From the NCBI GenBank assembly GCA_020832415.1, contig JAFIES010000083.1, forward strand, positions 1-53,246: a DNA stretch of 53,246 nucleotides, written 5' to 3'. Within the stretch, counting starts at the first letter, position 1. The number at the start of each line of letters is the position of its first letter. Of the stretch, positions 38,719 through 51,012 are shown in pieces. The stretch is from Balneolaceae bacterium. Lineage in GTDB: Bacteria > Bacteroidota > Rhodothermia > Balneolales > Balneolaceae. The notes below the pieces were generated by a model that ran no database searches, was not told where the DNA came from, and saw only the letters and a program-made list of their open reading frames with translations. A program made the translations under genes and the position numbers.

Positions 38719-41700
38719 ATGAAAAGATTGCATACACATAGACACAAGAATGACTTTATAAATAAAGGTCTATTAGAATTGATTTGTAAAGCTTCGTGGA
38801 TAGCGATTATACCGGCTTTTTTATTTATGGCAAATACAGTTCAGGCTCAATCGTTTGCCGGTGGAGATGGAGAAAGTCCTGAAACTGCATTTCAAATAGA
38901 AACATGGAAACATTTAGATAATGTTCGAGACCATTTATCCTCATACTTCATTCTAAACAACAACCTGGATGAAAACACAGACGGATATGATGAGTTTGCC
39001 TCTGAAACCGCCAATTCCGAAAATGGCTGGATTCCAATAAGAAGTGGTAGTGGTATTGGCATCATACTCAAAAGCTTTCCAGGTAATGGCGCCGGTATTG
39101 AAACTGATGACGAAGAAGATATATCAGTGTGCTTCCGTGGCAACTTCAATGGAAACGGAAACACAATTAGTGATCTTTACAGTTTGAATACATTTAACAC
39201 AGGCCTGTTCGCCTGTATTGAAGATGCTGAAGTGTATGATCTTACATTAAACAATATTGATGTTACAGGCTTTATTGCTACGGGTGGCTTAGCGGGACAG
39301 TCTATCAATAGCTCCATATCAAATGTATCTGTAAATGGAACCGTATCAGGTTTATTTTTTACAGGTAGTATTGTAGCTGTCAATGAGCAGGGAGTAATAA
39401 GCGGCTCTTCAAGCTCAGGAGAGATTCTTGCTGATACAGGTGCCGGGGGAATTGCAGCAGTAAATATCGGTACCATAAACTCATCTTCTTCTTCAGCAGA
39501 TATTTTAAATGACTTTTCAGCTGGCCCTCCTATTCTACAAAAAATGCCTGATGATTTCTCATTAGATCATTTCCCAACACTAACGTTCTCTTCAGACGAA
39601 CACGACGATGAATCTGGATTATTCGGAGGTTTTGGGGGATTAGTTGGTTTCAACAACGGTGTTATTTCCAACTCTTTTGCTACTGGAGATTTGGTTATCG
39701 GTTTTTCGGAAATAATCTTACTTAATGAACCTGCAAAACTAATGAGTAATCCCTTTGAATTGATGCAAAATGGTGAATTTTACCTGCGCCCGGATGATGA
39801 AGAACTCCAATACTCTTCAGGAGGGCTTGTTGGAATCAATACAGGCCTCATTGCGCGTTCATACTCTACAGGTACTGTTGTTAACACTGTAGTTGTTGCC
39901 GGTGGATTAGTTGGAGTAAATGCTGAATTCTCTGAGATATTATTCAAATCTATACCTTATTCAGGTGGCAGTAATTCTATGATAGATTTTGGTTTGGATT
40001 ATGGAATCATAGATTCTTACTCAGTAAGCAACGTTGCTACCGTTGCTTTTGGAGGCGGGCTTGTTGGTTATCTTATTGGCGGGGAAGTTAGAAATACCTA
40101 TGCGGCAGGTGAGTTAGAAATGTTGCCGCCTGAATTCATCTTTAAGCAAGTCGGGGAAATTGATCAAGGTAATGTTGAGGAGTTTGATTTTGAAGATACC
40201 TTTGGGGGGCTTATTGGCATAAACGATGCTCTGCTTGTGTCAAAATCTGTCGGCAGTACCTCACCATCACAGGGTGGTATTATGCTTGATGATTATCCAA
40301 ACATTGTTAACTCATTCTGGGACACACAAACCACCGGTTTCGATGTTAGCCAGGGTGGCACCGGAAAACCAACCAGCCAAATGAAAACCATCTTCACCTT
40401 CACGGATACAGATACCCCGGGACTCAACGAATCCTGGAATTTTTCTGACTTATGGACCATTGATCCCAATCCGTTTATCTCCTATCCCTATTTTGGCGAA
40501 GGTTCCGGTGCCCCGCGGCAGGATCCTTCACCGGGCCTGGAAATCTCCGATGAATTCTTATCAAGCCGTATAACTGTTCCATCAGGCCAAACAACCGTGA
40601 TTGATGATACAGCAATAATCCTCGGCATTGATACAGATATTGATATTACCGGCATAGGGCCTAATGGGGTGTTTGAACTGAATGGCTCTCCACTTTCAGT
40701 TGGCGATGATCCAACAAGAGGTGAAATTGAGAGCGGGATGCTTACGTTTAACCCAGATGTTGGCAGTTCAAAACTAGCATACGGTTACAATTACTCTTTC
40801 CTTGAGTACAGTACTTCAGCAGGGGATTTTATTCTGCATATAGACCTTGCTGCCCTTGCCATACCGTATGAAATTGCAAACGGCTGGATACTTACTGCCT
40901 CACCTTCTATTGATCAGGAAATAGGTGATTTTCTATCAACAAATACTACGGTTGGCTTCCCGGGCTCAACAAATCCGTCCGATCCATTCCCATCAGTATA
41001 TACGCTCGATCAGGAAGCATACGACTGGGTGGCAGCATCAAGTTCATCACAACAAATGGAAGTTGGTAAGTCACTATTAACTTTTATCTTCCCGGAAGAT
41101 ACGCCAAAAGCAGAAATGTTCCATTCACCGGGGCCATGGCTGCCTCTTGATGGTACATTTACGTTTGATGAGTTTCTTGGTTATGATTTAGATCAGGGTG
41201 AGTTTGGTGACAGCCATTTCCTCATTGGCAACCCGCACCCGATTGCCATTGACTATTGCCAAATGCTGCTTCGGGAGCCAACTCTCGCCAATTCAATCGA
41301 TATCTGGTTCCCGGAAGCAAATGATGGAAATGGAGGCTATGTAAATTACGGATGTTTCCTTGTTCAAAAAGAGTTCTCTACTTCATCGGGTGAACTTATT
41401 CCATCTCTCTTTTTCGTAGAACCACTTATGGGTTTCTGGGTGAGAACACTGGAGGAGAATCCGTCCCTATCTGTATTGGAAGAGGATTATGTTTCATACG
41501 GTGAATTTACACTCTTAAAAGAGGATAAGTTAGGGCTTGAGCCTCTCACACTTGCACTGAAACATAATGACCGTAACTACGCGAACCTGCTTCATGTGTT
41601 ACTCTCAAGTGAAGGTACATTTGAACTTGATGCATTCGATGCGATTAAATTGAGCTCAAAGGGACTTGCTGAAAGATATCTCTCTTTCTTTGCAATGGAT

Positions 41701-42321
41701 GAGGGTGGCAGAAAATTTGCCACAAGAAGCCTGCCCGATACCTTTACGGATGATATACAGATACCGCTGGCTATCGAAACAACAGAGGCCGGAAGCTATA
41801 CTATTGAATGGAATGTACCGGCTGAATATGCCGGCATAAACTTCTCCCTGCGTGATAATCATACAGGTGAAGAAGTGGTACTTAGAAATGGAATGAGTTA
41901 TACTTTTACTCTCTCTGATGATGAGACAGATGCTGTTGCTGATAACTCTGCAAGAAGTATTGGAGACATTTCATTGAATAAAGAAGCTTCATCAGTTGAA
42001 CCGAGATTTATTCTTACTGCAAGTATGTTTGGGAATGGAGGTCCAGATGAGTTACCTGCAGCTGTAGCCCTTAGCCAAAACTATCCAAACCCGTTTAACC
42101 CGAGTACAATCATACAGTACCAACTTCCGCAAACTTCACATGTTTCCCTGCAGGTGTTCGACATGGCAGGGCGGCGTGTAGCCCAATTGGTAAACGAACA
42201 GATTAGTGCCGGTACTCATACAGTTACCTTCGATGCAAGCAACCTTTCGAGCGGAGTTTACATGTACAGATTACAGGCAAGAAGCACTACTCTCACAAGA
42301 AAATTAACCGTAATTAAATAA
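38719..42321 (+). CDS. Large T9SS cargo protein with GLUG repeats and sorting domain
   Basis: The 1200-residue secreted protein has a long leader ending near VQA-Q. The first half holds GLUG-type repeats, seen as GGLAGQSINSSISNVSVNGT, GGLVGINTGLIARSYSTGT and GGLVGYLIGGEVRNTYAAGE, which form a beta-helix-like adhesin stalk. A middle region (about residues 610-1080) has no family I know. The last 85 residues are a classical type A T9SS sorting domain (LSQNYPNPFNPSTIIQYQLP, DMAGRRVAQLV, GVYMYRLQ, LTVIK). It should be secreted by the type IX system and attached to the surface, probably as an adhesin or matrix protein. Its stop codon shares one base with the start of a small downstream ORF (TAATG). 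Confidence 0.9.
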   Translation: MKRLHTHRHKNDFINKGLLELICKASWIAIIPAFLFMANTVQAQSFAGGDGESPETAFQIETWKHLDNVRDHLSSYFILNNNLDENTDGYDEFASETANSENGWIPIRSGSGIGIILKSFPGNGAGIETDDEEDISVCFRGNFNGNGNTISDLYSLNTFNTGLFACIEDAEVYDLTLNNIDVTGFIATGGLAGQSINSSISNVSVNGTVSGLFFTGSIVAVNEQGVISGSSSSGEILADTGAGGIAAVNIGTINSSSSSADILNDFSAGPPILQKMPDDFSLDHFPTLTFSSDEHDDESGLFGGFGGLVGFNNGVISNSFATGDLVIGFSEIILLNEPAKLMSNPFELMQNGEFYLRPDDEELQYSSGGLVGINTGLIARSYSTGTVVNTVVVAGGLVGVNAEFSEILFKSIPYSGGSNSMIDFGLDYGIIDSYSVSNVATVAFGGGLVGYLIGGEVRNTYAAGELEMLPPEFIFKQVGEIDQGNVEEFDFEDTFGGLIGINDALLVSKSVGSTSPSQGGIMLDDYPNIVNSFWDTQTTGFDVSQGGTGKPTSQMKTIFTFTDTDTPGLNESWNFSDLWTIDPNPFISYPYFGEGSGAPRQDPSPGLEISDEFLSSRITVPSGQTTVIDDTAIILGIDTDIDITGIGPNGVFELNGSPLSVGDDPTRGEIESGMLTFNPDVGSSKLAYGYNYSFLEYSTSAGDFILHIDLAALAIPYEIANGWILTASPSIDQEIGDFLSTNTTVGFPGSTNPSDPFPSVYTLDQEAYDWVAASSSSQQMEVGKSLLTFIFPEDTPKAEMFHSPGPWLPLDGTFTFDEFLGYDLDQGEFGDSHFLIGNPHPIAIDYCQMLLREPTLANSIDIWFPEANDGNGGYVNYGCFLVQKEFSTSSGELIPSLFFVEPLMGFWVRTLEENPSLSVLEEDYVSYGEFTLLKEDKLGLEPLTLALKHNDRNYANLLHVLLSSEGTFELDAFDAIKLSSKGLAERYLSFFAMDEGGRKFATRSLPDTFTDDIQIPLAIETTEAGSYTIEWNVPAEYAGINFSLRDNHTGEEVVLRNGMSYTFTLSDDETDAVADNSARSIGDISLNKEASSVEPRFILTASMFGNGGPDELPAAVALSQNYPNPFNPSTIIQYQLPQTSHVSLQVFDMAGRRVAQLVNEQISAGTHTVTFDASNLSSGVYMYRLQARSTTLTRKLTVIK

Positions 42322-42332
42322 TGGAGCGCCCA

Positions 42333-42464
42333 ATGAATATCAATCAGCCTGAATTATCGAATGATCTGAACAGCAAAAAACTTTGGGTATCCCCTGAAGT
42401 TCATGTTCTGCCAATTGAACAAACCAACCAGCTGCCTCCGCCACAGCAGCCGGAACCATCTTAG
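42333..42464 (+). CDS. 43-residue leader-like peptide downstream of the T9SS cargo gene
   Basis: I favour ATG 42333, which has GGAG at a good distance; an ATG at 42321 overlaps the stop of the T9SS gene and would give 47 residues. The protein reads MNINQPELSNDLNSKK, LWVSPEVHVLPIEQTN and QLPPPQQPEPS. The W..PEV..L.I..T segment resembles the leader pattern of some RiPP precursors (including lasso-type leaders: aromatic-xxP, a hydrophobic spacing, Thr before the cut site). The short Pro/Gln-rich tail would be the core. No B, C or other maturation genes are in the window, so the biosynthetic idea is a hypothesis. A chaperone-like or adapter role with the upstream cargo is an alternative. A strong terminator follows. 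Confidence 0.6.
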   Translation: MNINQPELSNDLNSKKLWVSPEVHVLPIEQTNQLPPPQQPEPS

Positions 42465-42487
42465 TTTTAGATCACTTAACATTCCAG

Positions 42488-42518
42488 AGGCAGCAATATC
42501 ACATTGCTGCCTTTTTTT
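42488..42518 (+). terminator. Terminator after the T9SS cargo and small-peptide genes
   Basis: A 10-bp stem AGGCAGCAAT (42488-42497) pairs with ATTGCTGCCT (42503-42512) across a 5-nt loop, followed by six more T. It lies 24 nt after the peptide's stop codon, so the peptide is inside the transcript. Confidence 0.9.
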
Positions 42519-42713
42519 ATTCTACTCTACAAACACACTTTTTTGGGATGTATCCATTTGATACGTCAAAATGCGGTACTTACCCAAAATGCTTATCCTC
42601 AATTAGCAGTTAACCTATTCCTTACTTCGATTATTCTTATATTTAGGTGAATATCATACCCTTGTTAATTAACATTTTAGTATAAGTTTACATTCTAATC
42701 TGCTCTGATCACA

Positions 42714-43565
42714 ATGTTAAAAAACGATTTTATTACAGCTTTTTTTAATGCCCACAAAAACATAGGCCTAATCGCTATTTTTGCAATCTCTTTCTATGGA
42801 ATAACTTCGTGCATCTCAGACAGTAATACAGATATTACAGATGAAGAACCCATCGAAGAAGGGCCAAACGAGATTGATCATCCCTGGCATGATGCTTTTG
42901 AAACTCAGCTCGGCACTCATGACAGCAGTATGTTCCACATGGCAAATGGATGGAGTAACGGAGACCCGTTCTACAACGTTTGGCGAGCATCTCAGGTAAT
43001 GTTTGATTCTGAACATGGCGGCCAAATGACCCTGACCCTGGACTTTGATGATGAGGGTCCCAACTATGATCATAAATCCGGCGAGTACCGAAGCAATGAG
43101 AATTATGGCTATGGGCGTTTTGAAGTCAGAATGAGAGCTGCCCGTGGTGATGGCCTCGTCTCTTCATTCTTTCTCTACACCGGGCCATCTGAGAATAATC
43201 CCTGGGATGAAATTGATATCGAATTTTTGGGTAAAAACACCAGGGAAATGCAGATCAACTACTATACCAATGGCGTTGGTGGAAATGAAGTTATGATTGA
43301 CCTTGGTTTTGATGCTGCCGATGATTTCAACAACTACGCATTTGAATGGCTGCCCGACAGAATTAATTGGTTTGTGAATGGTGAACTCGTTCATACTGAA
43401 ACAGATGAGTCGGGAACCCTTCCTTCACACGCTATGAAGATAATGGTAAACCTCTGGCCCGGTATTGGTGTAGATGAGTGGCTGGAACCCTTTGATAGCT
43501 CCATTCTTCCTGTTGAGGCCGTTTACGAAATGATCCGCTTCACCCCATACCCTTTTGAAGATTAG
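42714..43565 (+). CDS. GH16-family endo-beta-glucanase lipoprotein
   Basis: The 283-residue protein has a lipoprotein leader ending ITSC (C33), so it is probably on the cell surface or in the periplasm. The GH16 fold is clear: GYGRFEVRMRAARGDG, LVSSFFLYTG, and the catalytic EIDIEFLG (E166, D168, E170). A later tryptophan-rich WLPDRINWFVNG segment follows. GH16 enzymes cut beta-1,3 or beta-1,3-1,4 glucans, agarose or related polymers; the lichenase/laminarinase branch seems most likely from the short EIDIEFLG form. It is a single-gene unit, not part of the susCD cluster. Confidence 0.92.
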   Translation: MLKNDFITAFFNAHKNIGLIAIFAISFYGITSCISDSNTDITDEEPIEEGPNEIDHPWHDAFETQLGTHDSSMFHMANGWSNGDPFYNVWRASQVMFDSEHGGQMTLTLDFDDEGPNYDHKSGEYRSNENYGYGRFEVRMRAARGDGLVSSFFLYTGPSENNPWDEIDIEFLGKNTREMQINYYTNGVGGNEVMIDLGFDAADDFNNYAFEWLPDRINWFVNGELVHTETDESGTLPSHAMKIMVNLWPGIGVDEWLEPFDSSILPVEAVYEMIRFTPYPFED

Positions 43566-43604
43566 TTCGCTTTGCAAAAAACCGGGTTGTTCATTATGCC
43601 ACTG

Positions 43605-43632
43605 CCCCGACCCAATACATTTTGAATCGGGG
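43605..43632. terminator. Weak hairpin between the convergent GH16 and isocitrate dehydrogenase genes
   Basis: CCCCGA (43605-43610) pairs with TCGGGG (43627-43632) across a 16-nt loop. No clean T-run follows on either strand, so it may only be a partial terminator. Confidence 0.3.
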
Positions 43633-43692
43633 AGCGGTTAAAAACTTCTGATTTTTATAAGGGCATCAAAGAATTTTTCAAATTCAGCTACA

Positions 43693-46008
<2,316 letters not shown>

Positions 46009-46138
46009 CTACTTGAAGAGAGGGGAGGATTTTGACCGATCTGCTGTACGAATGGCAGAAAAAAATATGAGTTAATTGACAGCCGGCACTAATTACACCC
46101 TAAGAACAGATCATGTAAGCACATCTCATAAACCAAAA

Positions 46139-46177
46139 AACCCCTGCAAAGTCATAAATATATGCCTCACAGGGGTT
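46139..46177 (-). terminator. Terminator after tRNA-Phe
   Basis: AACCCCTG (46139-46146) pairs with CAGGGGTT (46170-46177) across a 23-nt loop. It begins 10 nt past the 3' end of the tRNA, and on the minus strand it ends in a T-rich stretch. Confidence 0.6.
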
Positions 46178-46187
46178 TAATTGAGTG

Positions 46188-46260
46188 TGGGACCGGGCGG
46201 AATCGAACCGCCGACACATGGATTTTCAGTCCATTGCTCTACCGACTGAGCTACAGTCCC
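46188..46260 (-). tRNA. tRNA-Phe (anticodon GAA)
   Basis: The minus-strand sequence folds as a full cloverleaf of 73 nt. The acceptor stem GGGACTG pairs with CGGTCCC (one G-U), the D arm is GCTC/GAGC, and the anticodon stem ATGGA/TCCAT holds loop CTGAAAA with anticodon GAA. The T arm is GGCGG-TTCGATT-CCGCC and the discriminator base is A. The CCA end is not encoded (CAC follows). Confidence 0.96.
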
Positions 46261-46423
46261 TCACAGACTGATAAAGATAAGGGCTTTTACTTCTTTACAC
46301 AATGAATTTTTTTCAAAGTGAGAACAAAGCAGAATTGTATAATTATGAATCGCGTGTTCAATATTGTATTCAATCGATAACTGTGATTAAAGCATTATCT
46401 ACTTGTATCACTTTAAAATCTAA

Positions 46424-48136
46424 CTAATCGTTAACGTGAATATCTTTCAATCGCATTTGAATGGTGCGCTTGCCGTTCCAGAAATTTTCTTCCAGCACAT
46501 ACGCCACATCAATACGATCTTCCCGGCAATTCCGAAGCCGGGGCTCGTACTCATGCATATTAAACCCTATGGCATCAAAAATTGCTGAGTTATCAGACTT
46601 TATCCTCATTTTCAGATGACCGCTTCCCACAATACTTGGCAGGCCTTCTATGCATACATTCCGGCTTACAAAAACCGGTCGCATATTACCGGGGCCAAAG
46701 GGTTCAAACTGGCTGAGAAGTTTCCAGAACTTTAAATCCACCTGGCCCAGGTCCAATTCACCTGAGATTTCCAGTTCCGGTTTAAAATCGTTGTTCAGCA
46801 GGGTGTTGTAAGCAATTTCGTTCATTCGCTGCCTGAACTCATCCAAATTCTCCCGGCTCATGGTCAGGCCTGCAGCAAATTCATGCCCGCCAAACTGATC
46901 CAGCAGATCTTCACACTCTTTCAGTGCATCATAGATGTTAAAGCCCTTTATGGATCGCGCCGATCCTTTTATTTTATCCTCAACAGTACTCAGCATTATT
47001 GCCGGCCGGTAATGGGCATCCACAAGGCGCGATGCCACAATTCCAATCACGCCAAGGTGCCAGTCGGGGCTGTGCAGAACCATAGCCGACATATCATCGA
47101 TGTTATACTCATTTTCGAGCATCTCCGTAGCCTGGTTCATCGTTTCCATATCGGCGGTTTTTCGCATTTTGTTTACTGACTCCAGCTCTGATGCAAAACG
47201 GCTTGCAGTAATGGGATCATCTGCAATCATCAGCTCAACCGCTGTGGTTGCATCACCCATTCGACCGGCAGCATTAATACGCGGGCCTATTGAAAACACT
47301 ATGCTTGATGTGGTAACACTTCCCATTTTTGCGCCAATCAAATTGAGCAGCGCCTTAATGCCAACACGAGGCTCGGTGTTGATCAGTTCAAGCCCGCGCC
47401 TCATCAGCACCCGGTTTTCATCCACAATCGGCACAATATCCGACGCAATGGAGATGGCTACAAGGTCCAGAAACTGATCGGGCAGTGTAGACGGCAATCC
47501 AAGTTTTTTAGTTGCACCCTGAACAAGTTTAAACCCAACGCCCGCACCGGAAAGCCCATCGAACGGGTAGCTGCAATCGGGCCGTTTGGGATCGAGTACG
47601 GCAACTGCATCGGGAATTACATCACCCACGGTGTGATGGTCGCAAATAATCAGATCAATCCCTTTCTCTTTGGCATATTTGGCCTCTTCAATCGCGGTGA
47701 TTCCACAATCAACCGAAACAATCAGATTTGCCCCTTTTTGAATTGAGAACTTTATTCCATCCGGGTTGATGCCATATCCCTCCTTAAATCGGTGAGGAAT
47801 ATAGTACTCCACATCAAGCCCAAAACTTTTCAGAAACGTATAGAGAATACTAACCGCTGTGGTGCCATCCACATCATAATCTCCATAGATAACTACTTTT
47901 TCCCGGTTGCGTATGGCTGATGAAAGACGGCAGGCACCCTCTTCCATATCCTTCATCAGGAAAGGATCGTACAGATCTTTACTTTCGGGTCGAAAAAATG
48001 TTTTGGCCTGTTCAAATGTGTTGATATCCCGAATAGCGAGTAGGCGGGCAATCTCCGCGGGTACGTTGAGCTGATCTTGCAACAACGGTATAGTCTCCTC
48101 CCGCGATGGTTTGGCGAAAGTCCATCGGTATGACAT
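46424..48136 (-). CDS. recJ: Single-stranded-DNA-specific exonuclease RecJ
   Basis: The 570-residue 5'-3' single-strand exonuclease belongs to the DHH family and acts in recombination and mismatch repair. The motifs are in order: VVIYGDYDVDGTTAVSILY (motif I), LIVSVDCGI (II), LIICDHHTVGD (III, DHH) and a later FAAGLTM with GGH in LLDQFGGHEFAA (DHHA1). The OB-like C-terminal domain is present (DVAYVLEENFWNGKRT). Length and motif order match intact RecJ, without a DnaX-like tail. The start at 48136 begins just before MSYRWTFAKPS. Confidence 0.95.
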   Translation of the reverse strand: MSYRWTFAKPSREETIPLLQDQLNVPAEIARLLAIRDINTFEQAKTFFRPESKDLYDPFLMKDMEEGACRLSSAIRNREKVVIYGDYDVDGTTAVSILYTFLKSFGLDVEYYIPHRFKEGYGINPDGIKFSIQKGANLIVSVDCGITAIEEAKYAKEKGIDLIICDHHTVGDVIPDAVAVLDPKRPDCSYPFDGLSGAGVGFKLVQGATKKLGLPSTLPDQFLDLVAISIASDIVPIVDENRVLMRRGLELINTEPRVGIKALLNLIGAKMGSVTTSSIVFSIGPRINAAGRMGDATTAVELMIADDPITASRFASELESVNKMRKTADMETMNQATEMLENEYNIDDMSAMVLHSPDWHLGVIGIVASRLVDAHYRPAIMLSTVEDKIKGSARSIKGFNIYDALKECEDLLDQFGGHEFAAGLTMSRENLDEFRQRMNEIAYNTLLNNDFKPELEISGELDLGQVDLKFWKLLSQFEPFGPGNMRPVFVSRNVCIEGLPSIVGSGHLKMRIKSDNSAIFDAIGFNMHEYEPRLRNCREDRIDVAYVLEENFWNGKRTIQMRLKDIHVND

Positions 48137-48395
48137 GATTTATGTTCTGTTTTGTTATCATTTAAGAGGAGCGGGAGAATCACCTCATCCACACCAAAGC
48201 GTGCATCCTGTTGATAATCAGTAACGGATGCTTTTATAACCTGTATTATTCTGTACTATTATACTAAAGTGAACAGAAAATATGTATATGCGATCTTTTT
48301 TTTCTCAAAAGCAGTGTTTAATAGTGCCATATCTATTGCCGGAAAACAAATAAAATTTTAGGTTTACTTAATCATATAAAACTTTTTTCTGAACC

Positions 48396-49529
48396 ATGAC
48401 TTTTCATCTGACCGCTGCTTTTTCCTCAATTCTTACAGTTATACTTTTATTCACTTTTTTTGGCTCAACCAAAGAGAAACGTAGTAATGATAACGTGCTG
48501 TTTTACCCGGCTTACGGTTATTCTTCGGGTGATGACTGGGTTATCCCGATAAGAGTTTATGTGTATGAATACAGGCCCGGCACCCAAAGCCTGGTCCGCA
48601 GGATGTTCACACGAATTCGAGGTCTGAATGAAGAACAAGCGCAGATTTTCAATTCCAGAATTCGTGATTTTGTTGTGGATAGCGAATCGCGCGAAACCGT
48701 GCTTTTTTCGTTTGATGATGACCCGCAAGAGGAAGTTTTTGGCATCCCCGATGGTGAAGGGAGTTACCGTAGCACCGGCCTGAATGGCTTTGCAGAGGGT
48801 GAGTTACGCATTTCAAAAGAGAGAATGAAAGAGATTACGGCCGCTCAAAATCCTGCTGATGGCTGGCTTACGATCCGGGCTGTATCTGATGGGCATCCCG
48901 GAGAAGGCCGCATAAAACTCATTGAACCTGAAGGGCATTCTGTTATTTCTGATGTGGATGACACGGTGAAAATAACCGAACTGCCTGCCGGCTCGCAAAT
49001 TGTTATCCGAAATACATTTTACAAGGAGTATGTTGCCGCACCCGATATGGCAGAGTTTTACCACAGTTTTGGTGAGAATACCGCTTTTCATTACGTATCC
49101 GGCTCTCCCTGGCAGCTTTTCAGGCCGCTTTCACAATTTCTGTTTGGTGATGAAGCCGGTTTCCCCGAAGGTACATTTCACATGAAAAGTGTTACCAAAA
49201 ACTTCTTGAGCCTCAATACCTGGCGAGATCTTCGCGAATTGGTGATGAATGAAGATGTAACGTTTGATCAGAAAATCACCCAGATTTCTCAAATTTTGGA
49301 GCATTTTCCACAACGGGAATTCATTCTGATTGGAGATTCAGGCGAGGCAGATCCTGAGGTATTCAGTACAATCCGCGAGATGTTCCCCGATCAGGTGAGG
49401 GAGATATATATACGTGATGTGGTAAATGCCCGTGAACTTGCACCCGAACGCCTCGAAGATATGCACATCATTCCCGCTCCAACAATCGTGTTTGGCTCAT
49501 CGCAGTTTGATGAGCTGCCCGAAGAGTGA
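48396..49529 (+). CDS. App1-type phosphatidate phosphatase (DUF2183)
   Basis: The 377-residue protein has a signal-like hydrophobic start (about residues 1-25). A C-terminal domain of the App1/DUF2183 family follows, with the HAD-type nucleophile motif D186-V-D188-D-T190 (VISDVDDTVKITEL), HYVSGSPWQLF and FILIGDSGEADPEVF. Fungal App1 releases phosphate from phosphatidic acid. In bacteria the substrate is not known. The N-terminal half (about residues 30-170) is a less conserved beta-rich region. It is divergent from recJ, with 259 nt between them and no ORF or clear site there. Confidence 0.88.
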   Translation: MTFHLTAAFSSILTVILLFTFFGSTKEKRSNDNVLFYPAYGYSSGDDWVIPIRVYVYEYRPGTQSLVRRMFTRIRGLNEEQAQIFNSRIRDFVVDSESRETVLFSFDDDPQEEVFGIPDGEGSYRSTGLNGFAEGELRISKERMKEITAAQNPADGWLTIRAVSDGHPGEGRIKLIEPEGHSVISDVDDTVKITELPAGSQIVIRNTFYKEYVAAPDMAEFYHSFGENTAFHYVSGSPWQLFRPLSQFLFGDEAGFPEGTFHMKSVTKNFLSLNTWRDLRELVMNEDVTFDQKITQISQILEHFPQREFILIGDSGEADPEVFSTIREMFPDQVREIYIRDVVNARELAPERLEDMHIIPAPTIVFGSSQFDELPEE

Positions 49530-49782
49530 GGGTTTCAGAAATACTATATTCGAAACATGGTATTTCTTGCATATCAACGCACGGTTCTCTTTCCTATTAA
49601 AATCTCATGACAACTTCGCTCTTCGATCGAATATGAAATACTATGTTTTAGGGATGCCTCGACCTGGACGAAACAGGCGGTACTTCATTCCCTTAAGCTT
49701 CGGGAATTTCCATCCCGCACATCATCGCCTTTTTTTGTAATTTCACACCTGCAAAATTAAGCTATCAAACAAAATCATTTTC

Positions 49783-50970
49783 ATGTACGGATCACTCAAA
49801 AACAGCCTCCAAAACGAACTCAATCAAATAAAAGCAGACGGCCTCTACAAGGAAGAGCGTATCATTACCACACCACAGGGCGCAGTTATAAAGACGGATA
49901 AAGGAGATGAGGTGATTAATTTTTGTGCCAATAATTACCTGGGGCTCTCCTCACACCCGAGGGTAATCGAAGCCGCCAAAAAAACGATTGATGAGTACGG
50001 TTTTGGGATGTCGTCCGTACGGTTTATCTGTGGTACACAAACCATCCACAAAGAACTGGAACAAAAAATAGCTGATTTCCTGGGCACGGATGATTCCATT
50101 CTCTACGCTGCTGCTTTTGATGCAAACGGAGGAGTGTTTGAGCCATTGATCGGCAAAGGTGATGCCATAATTTCCGATCAGCTGAACCACGCTTCAATTA
50201 TTGATGGCGTTCGTCTCTGTAAAGCCGATCGGTACGTGTACAAACATAACGATATGGCCGATCTTGAAGAGCGGCTCAAAGAGTCTCAGGATGCCCGTAC
50301 TCGGGTGATCGCCACAGACGGTGTTTTCTCGATGGATGGAACCATTGCACAGCTCGATAAAATCTGCGATCTGGCCGATAAATATGATGCCCTCGTGATG
50401 ATTGATGAGTGCCACTCAACAGGTTTTGTGGGCAAAACAGGGCGCGGTGTACACGAATACCACGATGTGATGGGCCGTGTGGATATCATAACCGGAACGC
50501 TGGGGAAAGCCCTTGGCGGGGCATCGGGTGGTTTTACGGCTGCACATCAGGAGATTGTGGATATGTTGAGGCAGCGTTCACGCCCTTACCTGTTTTCCAA
50601 TACGCTGGCACCGGCAATAACGGGAGCATCCATTGAGGTTTTAAAGCTGTTAAGTGAAACCACTGAACTGCGCGACAAGCTCGAAACCAACACGCTCTAC
50701 TTCCGCGAACAGATGACCAAAGCGGGCTTCGACATCAAACCGGGCACACATGCCATTGTACCGGTGATGCTGTATGATGCCAAACTATCGCAGAATTTTG
50801 CCGAAAAACTTCTCGAAAAAGGTATTTATGTGATCGGGTTTTACTATCCGGTTGTGCCGAAGGGCCAGGCCAGGATTCGTGTGCAGTTATCTGCTGTTCA
50901 TGAGCGCGAACATCTGGACAAAGCAATTAGCGCATTTACAGAGATTGGTAAGGAGTTGGGAGTGATCTAG
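49783..50970 (+). CDS. kbl: Glycine C-acetyltransferase (2-amino-3-ketobutyrate CoA ligase)
   Basis: The 395-residue PLP enzyme splits 2-amino-3-ketobutyrate with CoA into glycine and acetyl-CoA, the second step of threonine breakdown. It is a fold-type I (alpha-oxoamine synthase) protein with [42 protein letters not shown] and the lysine motif [10 protein letters not shown] (K242) that binds PLP. The length is normal. Its stop codon TAG at 50968-50970 coincides with the left end of the inverted-repeat element. The tdh gene that should follow directly is separated from it by that element. Other alpha-oxoamine synthases are the main alternative, but the tdh neighbour fits. Confidence 0.95.
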   Translation: MYGSLKNSLQNELNQIKADGLYKEERIITTPQGAVIKTDKGDEVINFCANNYLGLSSHPRVIEAAKKTIDEYGFGMSSVRFICGTQTIHKELEQKIADFLGTDDSILYAAAFDANGGVFEPLIGKGDAIISDQLNHASIIDGVRLCKADRYVYKHNDMADLEERLKESQDARTRVIATDGVFSMDGTIAQLDKICDLADKYDALVMIDECHSTGFVGKTGRGVHEYHDVMGRVDIITGTLGKALGGASGGFTAAHQEIVDMLRQRSRPYLFSNTLAPAITGASIEVLKLLSETTELRDKLETNTLYFREQMTKAGFDIKPGTHAIVPVMLYDAKLSQNFAEKLLEKGIYVIGFYYPVVPKGQARIRVQLSAVHEREHLDKAISAFTEIGKELGVI

Positions 50971-50990
50971 TAGGCAGTAGGCGTAGGCAA
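50968..50990. repeat. Left arm of imperfect inverted repeat flanking the four-helix-bundle gene
   Basis: TAGTAGGCAGTAGGC followed by GTAGGCAA is an internally repetitive GTAGGC-type sequence. Aligned to the reverse complement of 51412-51435 it matches 19 of 24 columns. The left arm starts exactly at the kbl stop codon. The two arms enclose a 422-bp segment, giving an element of about 468 bp. Confidence 0.55.
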
Positions 50991-51012
50991 ATGTAAAAGT
51001 TGATATTTTGGT

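Noticed and set aside
49537-49707. Inverted repeats AGAAATAC/GTATTTCT and ATTCCC/GGGAAT between the App1 and kbl genes
   Set aside because: They are short, with long loops or no T-run, and no second copies were noticed. They could be remnants of a terminator but are not strong enough to list.
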